Origin: Gordionus sp. m RMFG-2023
Lineage: Eukaryota > Nematomorpha > Gordioida > Chordodea > Parachordodidae
DNA: 64,000 bases
Assembly: GCF_954871325.1 (NCBI RefSeq)
Contig: NC_088779.1
Coordinates: forward strand, 21,640,846 to 21,704,845
Direction: 5' to 3'
Shown: one piece after another, positions 48,101 to 59,733 of the stretch
How positions within the stretch are numbered: position 1 is the stretch's first letter
How the letters are laid out: each line of letters opens with the position of its first letter
Program-made: the position numbers and the translations under genes
The notes under the pieces: model-generated
Database searches by the model: none
What the model saw: the letters and a program-made list of their open reading frames with translations, nothing else
What the model was told of the DNA's origin: nothing

Positions 48101-51100
48101 ATGAGTCACCATCTTATGGCAAATAGAAAGTTTAAAATGAATATTAGAAATTAATATGAGCTCATTTTTCTAATAATTTCTTCAATAATTATCAGAGACC
48201 CACAGGCCGGGTCGTATTTAATTTTAAATGTACTCACAGGATGAATATTTTAAATCCCCATAAATATATTTGAAAATTGTTTATCAGAACAATATATCAC
48301 ATTCATTCACTTATCATATCCATTTTTTCGATCTATAGAAAATATATATAGTAAGAAATTATTCAAATTCATTGACAACTAATCATTATTTGAGGTGATA
48401 GTCAATCAAATTAAAAGCAACAAAGATAAACTCAATATTTAAAAATACAAGACACTTCTTTAATTTTTTTTAGATAAGTATCATTTTATCTTCCTTTTTC
48501 TCTATCCTAAATTCAGGCAATTACGTGTGTTGCCAGAAGAGAGCTTGAAATGACTGATACATATATAAAAAAAAATTATTAAATTATAAGAGGAACAGGA
48601 AATAAGGGAATTATGGACCAGTCTACTTGAAAGTGTGTTGATTAAAATCTCTCCAACCCCGGTCCAAGACCGATGCTCGCCATCCTCTGCCCAGGACCGT
48701 CCAGGACCGATCTTGATTTTTTTATTTTTTTTGTTATTTTAAAAATATTTTTGTTTTTGCCTAATTTAATTCTTGCTTATTGAGACTATAAGTTAAATGT
48801 TTCTTGTGGCAAACCGAAGGTCTTCATATCTCATCTCAAAATTAACAAAAAAATCATAAAAGTTAAAATAACGCTTCTAGAAGAAATAACATAAAAATAA
48901 AATATACAAATTTTTAAAAAAATATTAATTGCATAGTAAAGCAAACTTGAATTATTAATAAAAGACCCGCCCGGACTGTGGTCCTCAAATAAGATCTGAC
49001 CGGCTTCAGTATAAGACTGCTGACCGTTGACCGGCTTCAGTATAGACCGCTGACCGTTGAGTTGATCTTTATTAATTAAGACTCACTGTTTTTGAGACAA
49101 ATGGAGAGATAAAATAATTTGGGAAATAATTATAAATGGATTCCATATTCGCTGAAAATCCTTAAAATGCCCGAATAAGTATGTATTTTTTTTAAACCAA
49201 GGCCATAGAAAAAAATGTACACATCCTGACCGAAATATTTTGTTTTTAAAATCTAGGCCGGGCCGTGCTGCAAATAACACCCCTGCAGGTCTGATAATTA
49301 TAATGAAAATTTTATATTTAAAAAAAATACATGATATTACTTAAATCAATTACATTGTTTTAAAACAGTATTAAACTATTAAATAAAAAAACCTTTATTG
49401 CATTTGCATTAAAAGGTTCATATATATATATATTTTTACACATTATGCCAGATATTATTTTAAGGTTTTTTTAAAAACATTGCAAATAAATTGAATTTTG
49501 GGTTCCATATATTATTGTAAAAACATATATAAAATATAAAATATTATTTAATTATATTTTAACCCAAAACAATGAAAATATCGGTATATTGGCCTGATTC
49601 AATATTGTTTAAAACATATCGGCACAGTCCTAATCACAACTATTATCATTTATTACATTTCAAAATAAAATATATAAAAAACATCTTTATAATTTTTCTC
49701 TCCCCCCCCCCCCCCCGTCTCAATTCATTCAGTTATCGGAATTACGGGAAGATTTAAAATGCATTCAAGATGGGGAATATACTATCCACGACTTAGATTC
49801 GGTTTGATTTGTTTATGATTTGTTGGTATTATTACTACTATAATTCTTAAATAAATACATCTCGCATTAATCAAAAAATAAAATTTCAAGCGGTATCAAA
49901 ATAAAACGGAATTGCATTCATTTTTGCAATCAAAATTAGAATACATGGACAAATTTAGTCCAAGGTACATACTTAAAACTTTTATTTTTATGAATATATT
50001 CTTATTATGTTATAATTAATCATAGCGTTTAAATTTTAAAAATTTTACTATTCATCAAATTCCTGACTTTTTTCCCCCATAGCTTCGTCATCTTATTATT
50101 AAAGTGTTTTATTTCGTTCGACTTTAGAGGCTGTTTTTTTTCTCGCAGCTTTTTTAGTCGTAAGATATTTTGATCACATCTTATGTGTTTTTTTCCTGCA
50201 AATTAGCAGATATTAAAATAAAATTAGCCCTACCCGCAGCGTTAAGAAGGAGGTAGCAATTTAAATTACTACGTTGGAAAAAGCTGCGATTAAAAAATGA
50301 ACCGACGTCTTTTTACAGGAGGACGATTTAAAAAGTAATACAGCCATTTGGTAAACATTATGAGAACATATTTGATTTGTTGTCCGGGAATTAAACCTCT
50401 GGAAAATAATCATCAGAAAAAACAAATAAACGCGCTATTTTATTTTTGATCAAAGATCATAAAATTTAGTTCCCTTATTTTTTAATTAGTTAGGCATTTA
50501 AAAAAAAATAAAACATGTTTAAAAAACATATCTTAATATATAAAATCTCCAAATATTCACAAAAATATACAAATTATATCTTTATTATCAAAAGCATATT
50601 TAAGGAAACCCCTTTAGTTAGGAACGAATATAAGAAACTCAATGCTTAGTCGGAAAGAAAATAATAACCTGTTTAAAGTTGTTTTTAGGTGAGTGGCCCT
50701 AAAGAATATCAAAAAACAATTGGAATAATATATATCTAAAAAAGAAACATGGTTACTGAAAAAATGAATGGAAAAAAGAGCGCTGTGACTGAAAGACTAT
50801 ATCTCCTTGATTAAAATGAGTTTGCTTCACTTGACACAGGCTCTTTTTATCCGATACAAATAAATATTACCCTTTATATATCCTCAGACTTGTTTCACTA
50901 CATCAAACTTTTCACTAAGAAGGAAAGAAAGAAAGAAAGAAACGAACAAATGTATATTATCATTAGAATAAATAACATTTTGAGTTGCCTAATTGACATA
51001 TGACAGACAAATTATGTTTTTGAATAAAATCAATCATGATACCCTATAAATAATTAAGTGGCGGTTTGTGTATTGTGTGTAATTATTTTTTTTAAAAAAC

Positions 51101-54100
51101 GAATTAGCGATTTTTACTTTTCCTTCCGAGACCGAAATATTTTGGATTGGCATTTAGCGAATATAGAATACCAGAAATCGGCGGAAATGTCTAATTTATC
51201 CGTAAAAACATTTGAAACTACCAAGTCTGAAAAATCAATTGAAGAATTATCGTACGATGCTGAAAAATTATATAAAATGGGTTAAATACATATTTTTTTT
51301 AAAGGATGATAAAACCTTTTGCTTCTCTATATCTTCCATGATGATTATTTTTTGGACATTTTATATTTCATATTCTTCAATTGCAATAATCAGTATTTAA
51401 CATTATTTTCAAAAAGTTGAAAAAGGGTTCGCTTCTATACCTCATTCTTTGGCTAAAGGATTGGACATCAAGTACAAAAAGGCCGTAACCAAAATATCAT
51501 ATGATCTCGATGGTATATTTTAAAAAAAATCATTATATCAGAGATATATATTATGTTTTAAGAACTTTTTCTTAAAATCAATCAAGTATATAATGTAGTT
51601 TTACGCGATATTTTACGTATCGCATTCAATTTGATTACTGTTCTACTTCCTGTTTTTCAGAAGAAAAAGATATTTAAGCTCTTTTATTAAGAAAAAATTC
51701 TCGAAAATGTTATTAACCATATAACATTTACAAAACGAAAACATTAAAAACTTAAATATTTTTACGTTTAATTAAATATTCGAATATCTCAAAAGTAGAA
51801 TTTTTTAAAAGAATTATTCGGAGGATAACATTTTTAAATGGAGAGTATTTAATTATTTATAAAAAAAATAGATATTACCATCTACACTTATTGAAATGTT
51901 AAAATTCTTATCAAAATTCAATGTTTTCAAATCAGATCTTCGCCCGCATTATAGCATTACTATATTTTTATTTAACCTTTTTTTAATATAAGTTAACCCT
52001 AACCCAAATATCATAATCTTTAAAATAAAATCCTATGTCTAATTAACCTTTTAATTTTTACTCTAACTTATATTTGAACTTTTTAAACTCTCTCTTTTTT
52101 ATATATCTAATTTAAAATTCAAATTGTTTTATTATTTTTTAAAAGAGATCAATTTTTACCAAAATATTTATTAAAAAATATACATTCACCCTTGTATCCC
52201 TGACTGGCCTATTTTTTCTATATGTAGCAAGAAAGCTGTAAACAATTATTATGCCCAGGGCCAATTCTTATTATTTCTATGCAAAGACATGATAGAAAAT
52301 AAGCTACTATTAATTTTCGAAGAATTATGAAAATTTTGGATAAAAAATAAAATAGTTTTTAATAATGAATTTTTTTCTTCTATGCAAGGAAAAAAATATC
52401 GTATATACATGTATTCCTTTTCAAACTATAGTAATAATTTAAGATTACAAAATAATTTATCCTCCTTAAATATATTATTTGAAAAAGAAAAAAACACAAA
52501 TTAAAAAAGGCTTAATTTAGTTGGTAATAGGGGTTTTACATGCTATTATTTTTAAACATTACATAAATAAGTAGTGTCCCTTTTGATTTTTCTTGAAGAA
52601 AATCCCCAAATAAAATTTATATAATTTTTACTACGCTAAATAAAATTAATGTTATTTTTATTAAATTATATCTTGTCAGGACATCTTTTTTAAATTAGTT
52701 ACGAACTTAATGAACTATTTAATTAGTTTGTCAAAGCATTTTAAATGAAATTCACATTTGTTGATAACCTTGGTGGCTTGCTGAATTTGTAGAGGTTTAT
52801 TCCCATTTCTAATCGATTTATATTGTTAATGCGAATTCATTTTCCTGACAATTTGAATATTTTGGAGCACCTTCTATTAACGGATCTAAGATCTTCTCAC
52901 TATAGATATGAGGCCTGGATACCGCACTCTCCGATGATTTTTTAATTTTGGTGCTTGAGTAATATTGTCTTATTGGGAAAAAATTCCTTTGGCTTTAAAA
53001 TAGAAAAATATTTATGAAGATAATGATTTTAATCTGTTAAATTATATTTTAACCTATCACATTTCGGGTAGTATCTACCTTATATTTTATCTTTTTTGGG
53101 TTCTATTATAAATTTTATGTCTTGACATCATTGATTTAAAATAGTGAAGAAAAACATATGATTGTGAAATTTAGTTTTCTGAAATTAGTTAACTAATTTT
53201 ACTTATGAAATTTGAACACATACATTTAATCAATATCTGTATGAATTGAGGGGAAGGGTAGTGCCATATACTCCTATATCTTTGAAAGGGGTAGGGGCCT
53301 GGAGGCAGAAAATAGAAATATATTTTTAGGTGAGTAGGGGGAACTCAGGCTTATGTTACATCCAATTTTTCCTCTCTCATTTAGACGCTGCGTTTAATAA
53401 CCTTAATGCGAAGTAAATTCGTAACTAATTTATTGAAGCTAGCCATTTGAAATTTTTTTTAATATGGCCACAAATGTGTTTACTGAGAAAATAACTCATT
53501 TTGACTTAGTTAAATGAAGTAAAAAAATCGTTAATTGCTTTATCCTTATCATAGAGAAAATCTAATATTTTATTTTTGTAAAAAAAGAAACATTTTTTTA
53601 CAAACAAGCTCAGCCCCACCTGATTAAAAATTTTACGCCCGAGCCTGAACAGTAAACGCTTATAAGTTACCCATATAACTTCGCAAACTCAAAACTTTTC
53701 TAATTAACTAGTTTTAATTTTTTACTCAAAAAAATAATTAAGATTTATTTTTCTTATAAATTCCCCCCCCCCTTTCGCTTATTTTTTTATAGGTGTTGAA
53801 ATTGAATATCAGGACGCGGGCGAAATAATTAATCTCAACTCGAAATACTTATCAAACCTTAATAAATCTCGAAAGGACAATCACAAAAATGTTGGTCTCG
53901 AAACGGCCGATTTCAAGATCCTTTCAAATACCGATAAATCCTTCGAAGAGACAGAGATTGTTGGCATGGGTGAACATTTAACCAAAAATAAATTTACCAT
54001 CAAGGGTGATTTGATTGTGTGCGCTCTACCTTTGGGCGTGTTGAAGGCTTCCTTACCTCCTTGTATGGATACCATCTTTGAAGGGATGGAGAATGTCACC

Positions 54101-54843
54101 ATGAATACTTCGGATATACAGGAAGCTCTAGAAGATAACGATGATTCATCGAATGGATTTGTTCTTAAAAATGCAAGTTTTGATTAATTTTTATTTACTA
54201 GGTGGTGGGAGTGTTTTTTTTTATGTTTTACCTCAGACCTTTAGATGTACCTATTAAATGGCCGGACCCGGATGTTTTTAACAAAAATCCACCCTTCTGG
54301 CCCCGGGATTAAAAATTTTTTTAAAAAAAATTCCCAAAATATTTATATTTTTTTTATTTTTTGAAATGATTTTGGTTTGTATTTTGGAAATAGTTTCAAA
54401 GGGAAATTGAAAATACGAGCAATAGATGACTATTTAAACGATCTATTTATGGATTGTCCGGCTGATTGATTGATTGATATTATTTAACGGCTTTTCCCGG
54501 GTTTGTACAAAACAATTATTTTTGAGCCTGGCCCGATTTTTTTTAAAAAAGCTTATCTTTTATCTTTAAAAAGTTTTCTTGTTTGTTTCTTTATTCTTTA
54601 ATTATTTTCCCCATGATTAGTTTTATTTATTTTATAGAATAAAGAGGGATAGTATTTTTTTAAAAGTTATTATTTTATTAACCAAGACAATGCTAATTAT
54701 TATAACATTTCTCTATTTACATTACGGAAGAATATTTACCTATGTATTTGCGTGCCAATCCCAATAAAATCATTTTTGATCCTCCTTTGCCCGAAGATAA
54801 GGTTGCAGCTATACAACGACTCGGGTTTGGTGTGGTTAATAAA
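45109..54843 (+). CDS. KDM1A: Lysine-specific histone demethylase 1A (LSD1), C-terminus not in window
   Basis: Nuclear FAD-dependent amine oxidase that demethylates histone H3 lysine 4. Exons: 45109-45243, 45288-45495, 45592-46041, 46365-46456, 47162-47334, 47563-47653, 51108-51280, 51417-51512, 53793-54176 and 54731-54843. Phases fit at each adjacent pair. Exons 1-2 give the SWIRM domain (LKLRNKL, IELWLKDSHIRLTL, HNFLKHFCFINYGV). Exon 3 has the FAD dinucleotide motif VIVIGAGLAGLMAAQ and LLEARDRVGGR. Exon 4 reads NPLSIICKQIGVSLIDIDPK. Exons 5-6 begin the tower helix. Exon 7 has FRDRNILDWHLANIEY, exon 8 has IPHSLAKGLDIKYKKAV, exon 9 has DLIVCALPLGVLK and exon 10 has PPLPEDKVAAIQRLGFGVVN followed by K, the lysine equivalent to LSD1 Lys661. 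Missing: about 70 residues of the tower (between 47654 and 51107) and everything after that Lys. Two insertions of about 50 residues flank GVLK. ATG 45109 may be an internal Met. Confidence 0.9.
46067..46200. mobile_element. 134-bp MITE in KDM1A intron 3
   Basis: The left part ggggtgtcactagc and right part ccccaatgatgctactg are decayed inverted ends of the CAGTGGCGTCACTAG type. Flanks gttatatt (46059-46066) and attatatt (46201-46208) agree at 7 of 8 positions. It explains why the frame of exon 3 runs on past its splice donor at 46042. Confidence 0.55.
46457..47161 (+). other. Intron 4 of KDM1A homologue
   Basis: Less AT-rich than its surroundings. No element or exon was recognised in it. Confidence 0.5.
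48195..48260. repeat. CCGGGCC-family repeat, short fragment
   Basis: Only the terminus cagagacccacaggccgggtc remains. Confidence 0.4.
48517..48585 (+). other. Candidate tower-domain exon of KDM1A
   Basis: A strong splice acceptor (cctttttctctatcctaaattcag) is followed, in the phase required by the preceding exon, by AITCVARRELEMTDTYIKKNY and then a stop. The pattern IT..A..ELE.TD weakly resembles the second tower helix of LSD1 (LTALCKEYDELAET). No GT donor occurs before the stop. It could be a decayed or alternative exon, or chance. Confidence 0.25.
48640..49075. repeat. GACCG-rich repeat, probably a non-autonomous hAT
   Basis: Clusters of ggtccaagaccg and ccaggaccg on the left and gaccggcttcagtata on the right (twice, followed by gaccgctgaccgttga) surround AT-rich DNA. 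The GACCG subterminal motif recalls the ends of the hAT at 59359, but the termini are not the same. Confidence 0.4.
49190..49290. repeat. CCGGGCC-family repeat, fragment
   Basis: It carries aggccgggccgtgctgcaaat and cccctgcaggtctg, one terminus of the family. Confidence 0.5.
49733..49801 (+). other. Second candidate tower-domain exon of KDM1A
   Basis: After a long pyrimidine tract (with a C16 run near 49701-49716) and cattcag, 23 codons give LSELREDLKCIQDGEYTIHD then LDS before gtttga. It is charged and helix-like and in phase with exon 6, but out of phase with exon 7 at 51108. It is unproven as an exon. Confidence 0.25.
49802..51107 (+). other. Intronic stretch of KDM1A homologue
   Basis: AT-rich, with a gaaa microsatellite at about 50919-50941. 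No exon or element was recognised. Confidence 0.45.
51513..53239 (+). other. Intron between KDM1A exons 8 and 9
   Basis: AT-rich. A less AT-rich patch at 52750-52970 shows no motif. Confidence 0.5.
53240..53392. repeat. Diverged relative of the 2291-2862 element
   Basis: It carries G-rich blocks (gaggggaagggtag, aaggggtaggggcctgg, gagtagggggaa) and ends tcatttagacgctg, one base different from the 14-bp terminus at 2849-2862. The left end is lost. Confidence 0.5.
54235..54560. repeat. CCGGGCC-family repeat, diverged, in KDM1A intron
   Basis: It runs from tcagacctttagatgtacc through ggccggacccgg to gagcctggcccg, with A/T tracts between. Confidence 0.5.
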
Positions 54844-54949
54844 GTAAAAAAAATTAGATATGAGTTTTCTTAAATTTCATTCGCTTTTTTAAAAAATTTA
54901 TTTATTTTATTAAATTATTTTATATAATTTTTTTAATACAGTGGTATTA

Positions 54950-55420
54950 ACATAGTCTATTTTTGATTTTATTAATGTTATTTGAAATGCATGCACATAG
55001 GAGTCAGCTGTAGACGCCATTTTTTCCATAGTAAGTTGCGTTGGTGAATACCTAAATCGAGTCGGCTTAACCACAACTCAGGTCAAGGTTTAAGTAAAAA
55101 AACTTCCTCTGACCTCTAGGCGAGTTTTTAGTTATCAGTTATCTTGATTTAGTCAGCTCCAGTGCCACCTTAGGTCAGCTATTAAGTCAAATAAGGGTAA
55201 GTTACGAAGAAACTTAAAAAATTCTAACATTTATTTTCAACCGGTTTAAAAGTTTTTAGTATCATAGAATTAGTGTTGTATAATAGGCTGACTAAATAGG
55301 CGAAGCCTAATTCCATTTAATTTAAGAATCTGCTAAGTATTATTAGGTTTGACCTGGCTACGACTAATTGGCTAAGATTAATGATTATGAAGATGGGGTT
55401 TTTTAAAATTTATTTCTTAT
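54950..55420. mobile_element. MITE remnants with AGGCTGACTAAATAGGC motifs
   Basis: At 55271 tagtgttgtataataggctg starts a segment with ggcgaagcctaattcc and ggctaagatt, similar to the subterminal design of the large fold-back element at 17304. Another piece (55040-55220) has gagtcggcttaaccacaac and ggcgagtttttagttatc. Ends are incomplete. Confidence 0.4.
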
Positions 55421-56111
55421 TAAAATAGTGTACCTACCAATGTCTTAAATGGTCATTTATTAGAAAAATTTAATTTAGTTTAAATATAATGTAAAGTATA
55501 AGTTAATAAAAAATATTTTTGTATTAAATAACGCATATTTCAAATATGAATCTAATAAATATAGTGTGAAAGGTGATAAAATTCGCTTAAATATTGTAAA
55601 TTGGAAACGAATAATCATCATATGAAAGGTTACCAATGTTTTAAATAGCCATCTTTCTTAAAAAGTTTAGCCTAAATAATGTATTTTAAATAGAATACAA
55701 ATAAATACTGTGCAGCCAATCTATCCGAATATATCTTTTTATTTGGATTAGAAAATGTATTAGTTAGAAAATTTACTAATATTTTTTGAAAATAATCTTC
55801 TATATTGTGTTATGCTGTAAAGATTCGGAAATCATTACGTAATAAGACAACAAATATTTGCAAAATTATCCTTATAATAAATGACTAAAGGATGAACAGT
55901 AGATTGAACCCTATTCCAATGATAACTTTATACTTCATCTTAAATTATAAAGTTATAATTTTTGAAGACAAATAAAATTAAATATTGACCTTCGTCTAAG
56001 TTTGATTTCAAATGGTTTTTGAGACAAAGATTGTTGGGTTGAGATAAAAGAATGAGATAATAAAAATTCCATTTTTTCAAAAAGACCCGGATATCCACTG
56101 TTTGTAAGTTA
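55421..56111. other. AT-rich stretch, nothing recognised
   Basis: No gene or repeat was identified. A tatgaaaggttaccaatgtt-like phrase recurs (55430 and 55620), suggesting an old local duplication. Confidence 0.4.
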
Positions 56112-58008
56112 GAAATTCCATATCACAAGAACAAAACAATATATTTGTTCACGTAAATATTTTGATACAATTCCCACATTTGTCCAGATAACAGAATGGT
56201 TGAGGCGGATTACATATTATCAAGAGTAAGATATATTTATGTTTTAAAATGCAAAACATTGCCTCTGGTTAAATTGATTAAATCTGATCTTATGTTCATT
56301 AATAATTTTTGTGATAGCTGCAAGCATACTGCTACCACCTGCAAGTTTTCAATTTCATGACCAAATGCTTATAAATTAAAAAAAACAATTTTAAAAGTCT
56401 GGCTTCATTTTTTTTAATAAATACATAAACTTCTAAAATTAATCTTTTTTGTGTGGGATTCTTTTCTCCGTCTTTGGTTGAAATTTAAATGCTATCTTTT
56501 TTCCCTGGCATAATTCGGCCTATTTCGTCTCTACAATAAAATTCTTGGACAATTTTAATTGTAAATAATCTATCGAGTCTTGGGATTAGGTGTTAAAAGA
56601 AATCCCTTTTCCGCTATCAGTAATTTAGCTTCTCCATATAATGTTATATTAAATTCAATCTTAATTTTGGACACTGTTTAATTTTTTGGTAATATCTTTA
56701 AAATTTGTTATTTCTTAGCTTTATATTTTAATGTTATGGTTAGGGTATAGTCATAGATGGTGGTATACTATGAAAAAAGGTAGATAATTATATTGAAAAA
56801 TAACAAAATCAAATTAGTGATATCGTTTTCTGATATAAAATTTTGAAAATGACCAAAAATACTTCTAAAAACTAGATGCTGTATCACTTTCTAAAACAAA
56901 TATAAAATTATAACGATATTACCAGAAAATTGAACAGAGTCCAAAATTATGGTAAAATTTAAAACAACATTACATGGCAAGCCAAGCTAAATTAACTGAT
57001 AGCGGAACAAGGTTTTCTTTTAACACCCTAAGCCTGAAAAACTTTATACAGCTAAAATTACCCAAGAATTTTATTGTAGTGACGAAATAAGGCGAATCAT
57101 GCCAGGCAAGAAAAATCGCATTTCGACAAAAGCATACAAAAAACAAAATTGAACATAATTATATTGCTTAATTGAACATAATATTGCAATTTTGACATCT
57201 ATTCATCACTTTTAAGTATAAACTAATCAGTACAATACCGAATATAAAAAAATTATATTAAAAATAGCACATTTTGAGTGTGCCCATTTTAGGATCGTAC
57301 ATTTCATTTATCTTCCTCTTTGCGACTATTCTTAAAATTTTATTCCAAATAACACAGAAGCTATTTATTAATGTTCCTTTTTGCTCAAAAATATCTTTTT
57401 ATGGTGTAGATAATATTTAAAAATGATCTTTTTACAGCTTAAATCAGATGCATTTTAACCGTTTTACCAATAATAACTTTACCCAAAGATGATATATATT
57501 GTACAAATCATTATTTCGTGACAACTAGTTAAGCTACAAACTTCCGATTTAAGGAAAATGTATGCAGGTTAAATTCTGAGCCTTAATATATCTTGTAAAA
57601 AAACTAGAGAGTGATTTTTATAATTATGGGTAAAAAACGGTTTTGTGTCATAATATATCAAACCAGAAAATTTTTTCAAAAGATGAACATGGGTAAAAAA
57701 TTAGATATAAGAATACATCTTCACACCAAATTTAAAAAGTCTTTATGCTAAAAAGTTAAGAAGTTATTCGCGTTAGCATTGTTACCTCGTTAATCGCTTA
57801 ACCTCGGTCTCCCCTACTCGCATGTGGTGGAAGGCATAATATATGTATTTGCAGTTAATTTTTAAATTAATGAATATAGAATCAAATATAACTAAAAATA
57901 ATATGTTTCAACCATTCTGTTATTTGGACAAATGTGAAATTTGTCCAGGATCGTAATATTTATGCGAACAAATAGGAATATTGTTCCGTTCTTGTGACAT
58001 CGAATTAA
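56112..58008. mobile_element. 1.9-kb inverted-repeat (fold-back) element
   Basis: The left arm pairs with the right arm over most of its length. tcacaagaacaaaacaatat (left) matches the mirror of 57970-58000. ccagataacagaatggttga (56192-56211) matches the mirror of 57907-57930. aaaagaaatcccttttccgc then tatcagtaatttagct (about 56596-56631) matches the mirror near 56984-57026. aattttggacactgtttaat matches the mirror near 56930-56950. The axis lies near 56800. There is no coding capacity, and no target duplication could be fixed. A MITE abuts its right end. Confidence 0.8.
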
Positions 58009-58012
58009 TAAG

Positions 58013-58208
58013 TGTTGTTAAACGGCTCGATTTTTAAAAATGGCTAACCCAATATTTTAGCCAAAAATATTAGGCAAGTTTGGAGATTTTACTCCCAGAT
58101 AGTAGAATAGCTTGATCATCTATTAAAGAAATTTGGAAACTTTTATAATTTTTTTGGCTTAAATATTGGAATGGCCTTTTTTAAAAATCGAGCCGTTTAA
58201 CAACTTAA
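58013..58208. mobile_element. hAT-type MITE, TAGTGTTGTTAA family, well preserved
   Basis: Left tgttgttaaacggctcg then atttttaaaaatggc; right ttttttaaaaatcgagcc then gtttaacaac. It contains ttagccaaaaatatt and ggagattttactccc core blocks. It is about 195 bp. The frame at 58166-58363 overlaps its end and is not a gene. Confidence 0.7.
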
Positions 58209-58426
58209 TAACTTACAACAAATGGATATCCGCGAATAGTGCCACTTTTGATATCATTAAACCACTAGCTGAATTTATCAATCTTTTTTTTGGGGGAAAA
58301 ATGTATCTTTATTATCTCAATCTTTTATTTCAACCCAAAAATCATTGTATCAAAACCATCTAAAATCGTATTTAGACGAAGGCCAATATTTGATTTTATA
58401 TGATTTTAAAAAAATATACTTCAGGA

Positions 58427-58600
58427 TAGTGTTGTTAAATAATCGAGTTCTCCCGACTTCGGCTCCAAGTCGAAGTCGCTATAACTCCAACTCATTTTTA
58501 CAACTCGAGTTCTGAACTTGAGTCGTGAACTCAAGTCGCGACTCGAGTTATGAACTTGAGTCGCGATTCGGGTTATGAATTTGAGTCGTGAACTCAACAG
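58427..58600. repeat. Element end with ACTCGAGTC/GACTTGAGT repeats
   Basis: It starts tagtgttgttaaataatcg and continues with seven or so short direct and inverted copies of gaactcaagtcg, gactcgagttatgaac and variants. It resembles a hAT terminus plus subterminal repeats. The other end is missing. Confidence 0.5.
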
Positions 58601-58896
58601 ATTAACTTAATGAATCTTGATTACTTATATTAGTGTTGTTAATTGTTGGTTGTTTAATACCCAGACCTGGCATTTGGCTCTAAAATCGACTAAATTAGCT
58701 ATGGCATGAACCCCGAGCACAGACACATATATTTTGATATTTCTTATTGAACTTATTAAAGTATATAAATATATGGTTATTAAAGGTATCAATCGTTAGA
58801 TAATTTAAAAAACCTATTGAATAGGCAACAAGCCAAACGCTCCCTCTCGATAATAATATATTTAATTGCGTCATTTAATACTATATTTCGATTTAA

Positions 58897-59200
58897 CCCT
58901 TCACTAGAAAGGTTAAAAATTACTTAAACTTCAAAGGTGGGGTCTATTTTATCCCTAATACAAAATTAATAAAAATTTGTAGACATAAATAAAAAATTTA
59001 ATTTGTAGGCAAAATTCTCCTAAAAATATCTTAAATTAAAATTTGTAGAAAAAACAATATTAATAAAAAAAATAACATAAAAAAATATTTTAATTTTTTA
59101 TAACTTTTTAAAATAGCTCAAAATTTATTTTTAAAAAGATAGATTTATTTTGGGAGAAAGAATCAAGGGGAGGGATTGGTTATTTATTTTCTAATATAAT
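58897..59200. mobile_element. piggyBac-type terminus, one end only
   Basis: TTAA (58893-58896) followed by cccttcactagaaagg and, after about 30 bp, aaaggtggggtctattttat. This is the same terminus as the element at 9151. No opposite end or transposase was found, so it is a truncated relative. Confidence 0.55.
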
Positions 59201-59733
59201 AATTTTAAAAAATATACAAAAAATTGGTGGTGCCAGCTAGGCGCTAAATTCATTCAAAATTAAAATAAGAAACATAATAATAATATGTGTATTGTGATTT
59301 GATTTGTGACTAATAAATTGAATTAATTTAAATGTATTAATTTCCTTTAATCTTTTTTTAGTGTTTGCAACGGTCCGGTCTTTTTTTCTAAAATGGGACC
59401 GGACCGATGGACCGTTAAGTCAAATGAGACCGGACCGTGGGACCGTCGGTCCGGTCCAGTCGGTCCGGTCCCACTTAATTTTTTTTTTATAAAGCTACAA
59501 AAGTTTTATTCTGCATTTAAATTTATTAAAAATGAATAGTTAAACTACCCTATTAATATTTCAATTATATCATCAATTCATTTTTATTATATTATACACA
59601 AATGCCTAATCAAAAGAATATTAAAATACAAATTTATTTAATATAAATTATATCAATATGAATATGATTTACATATTTAATTAATTTTTTTGATATATAT
59701 ATTTGGTTATAAAATAAATTGTATATAAATAAT

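Noticed and set aside
48640-48720. Frame with EEQEIRELW considered as a tower-domain exon
   Set aside because: It runs straight into the GACCG-rich repeat, and no acceptor in the right phase precedes it.
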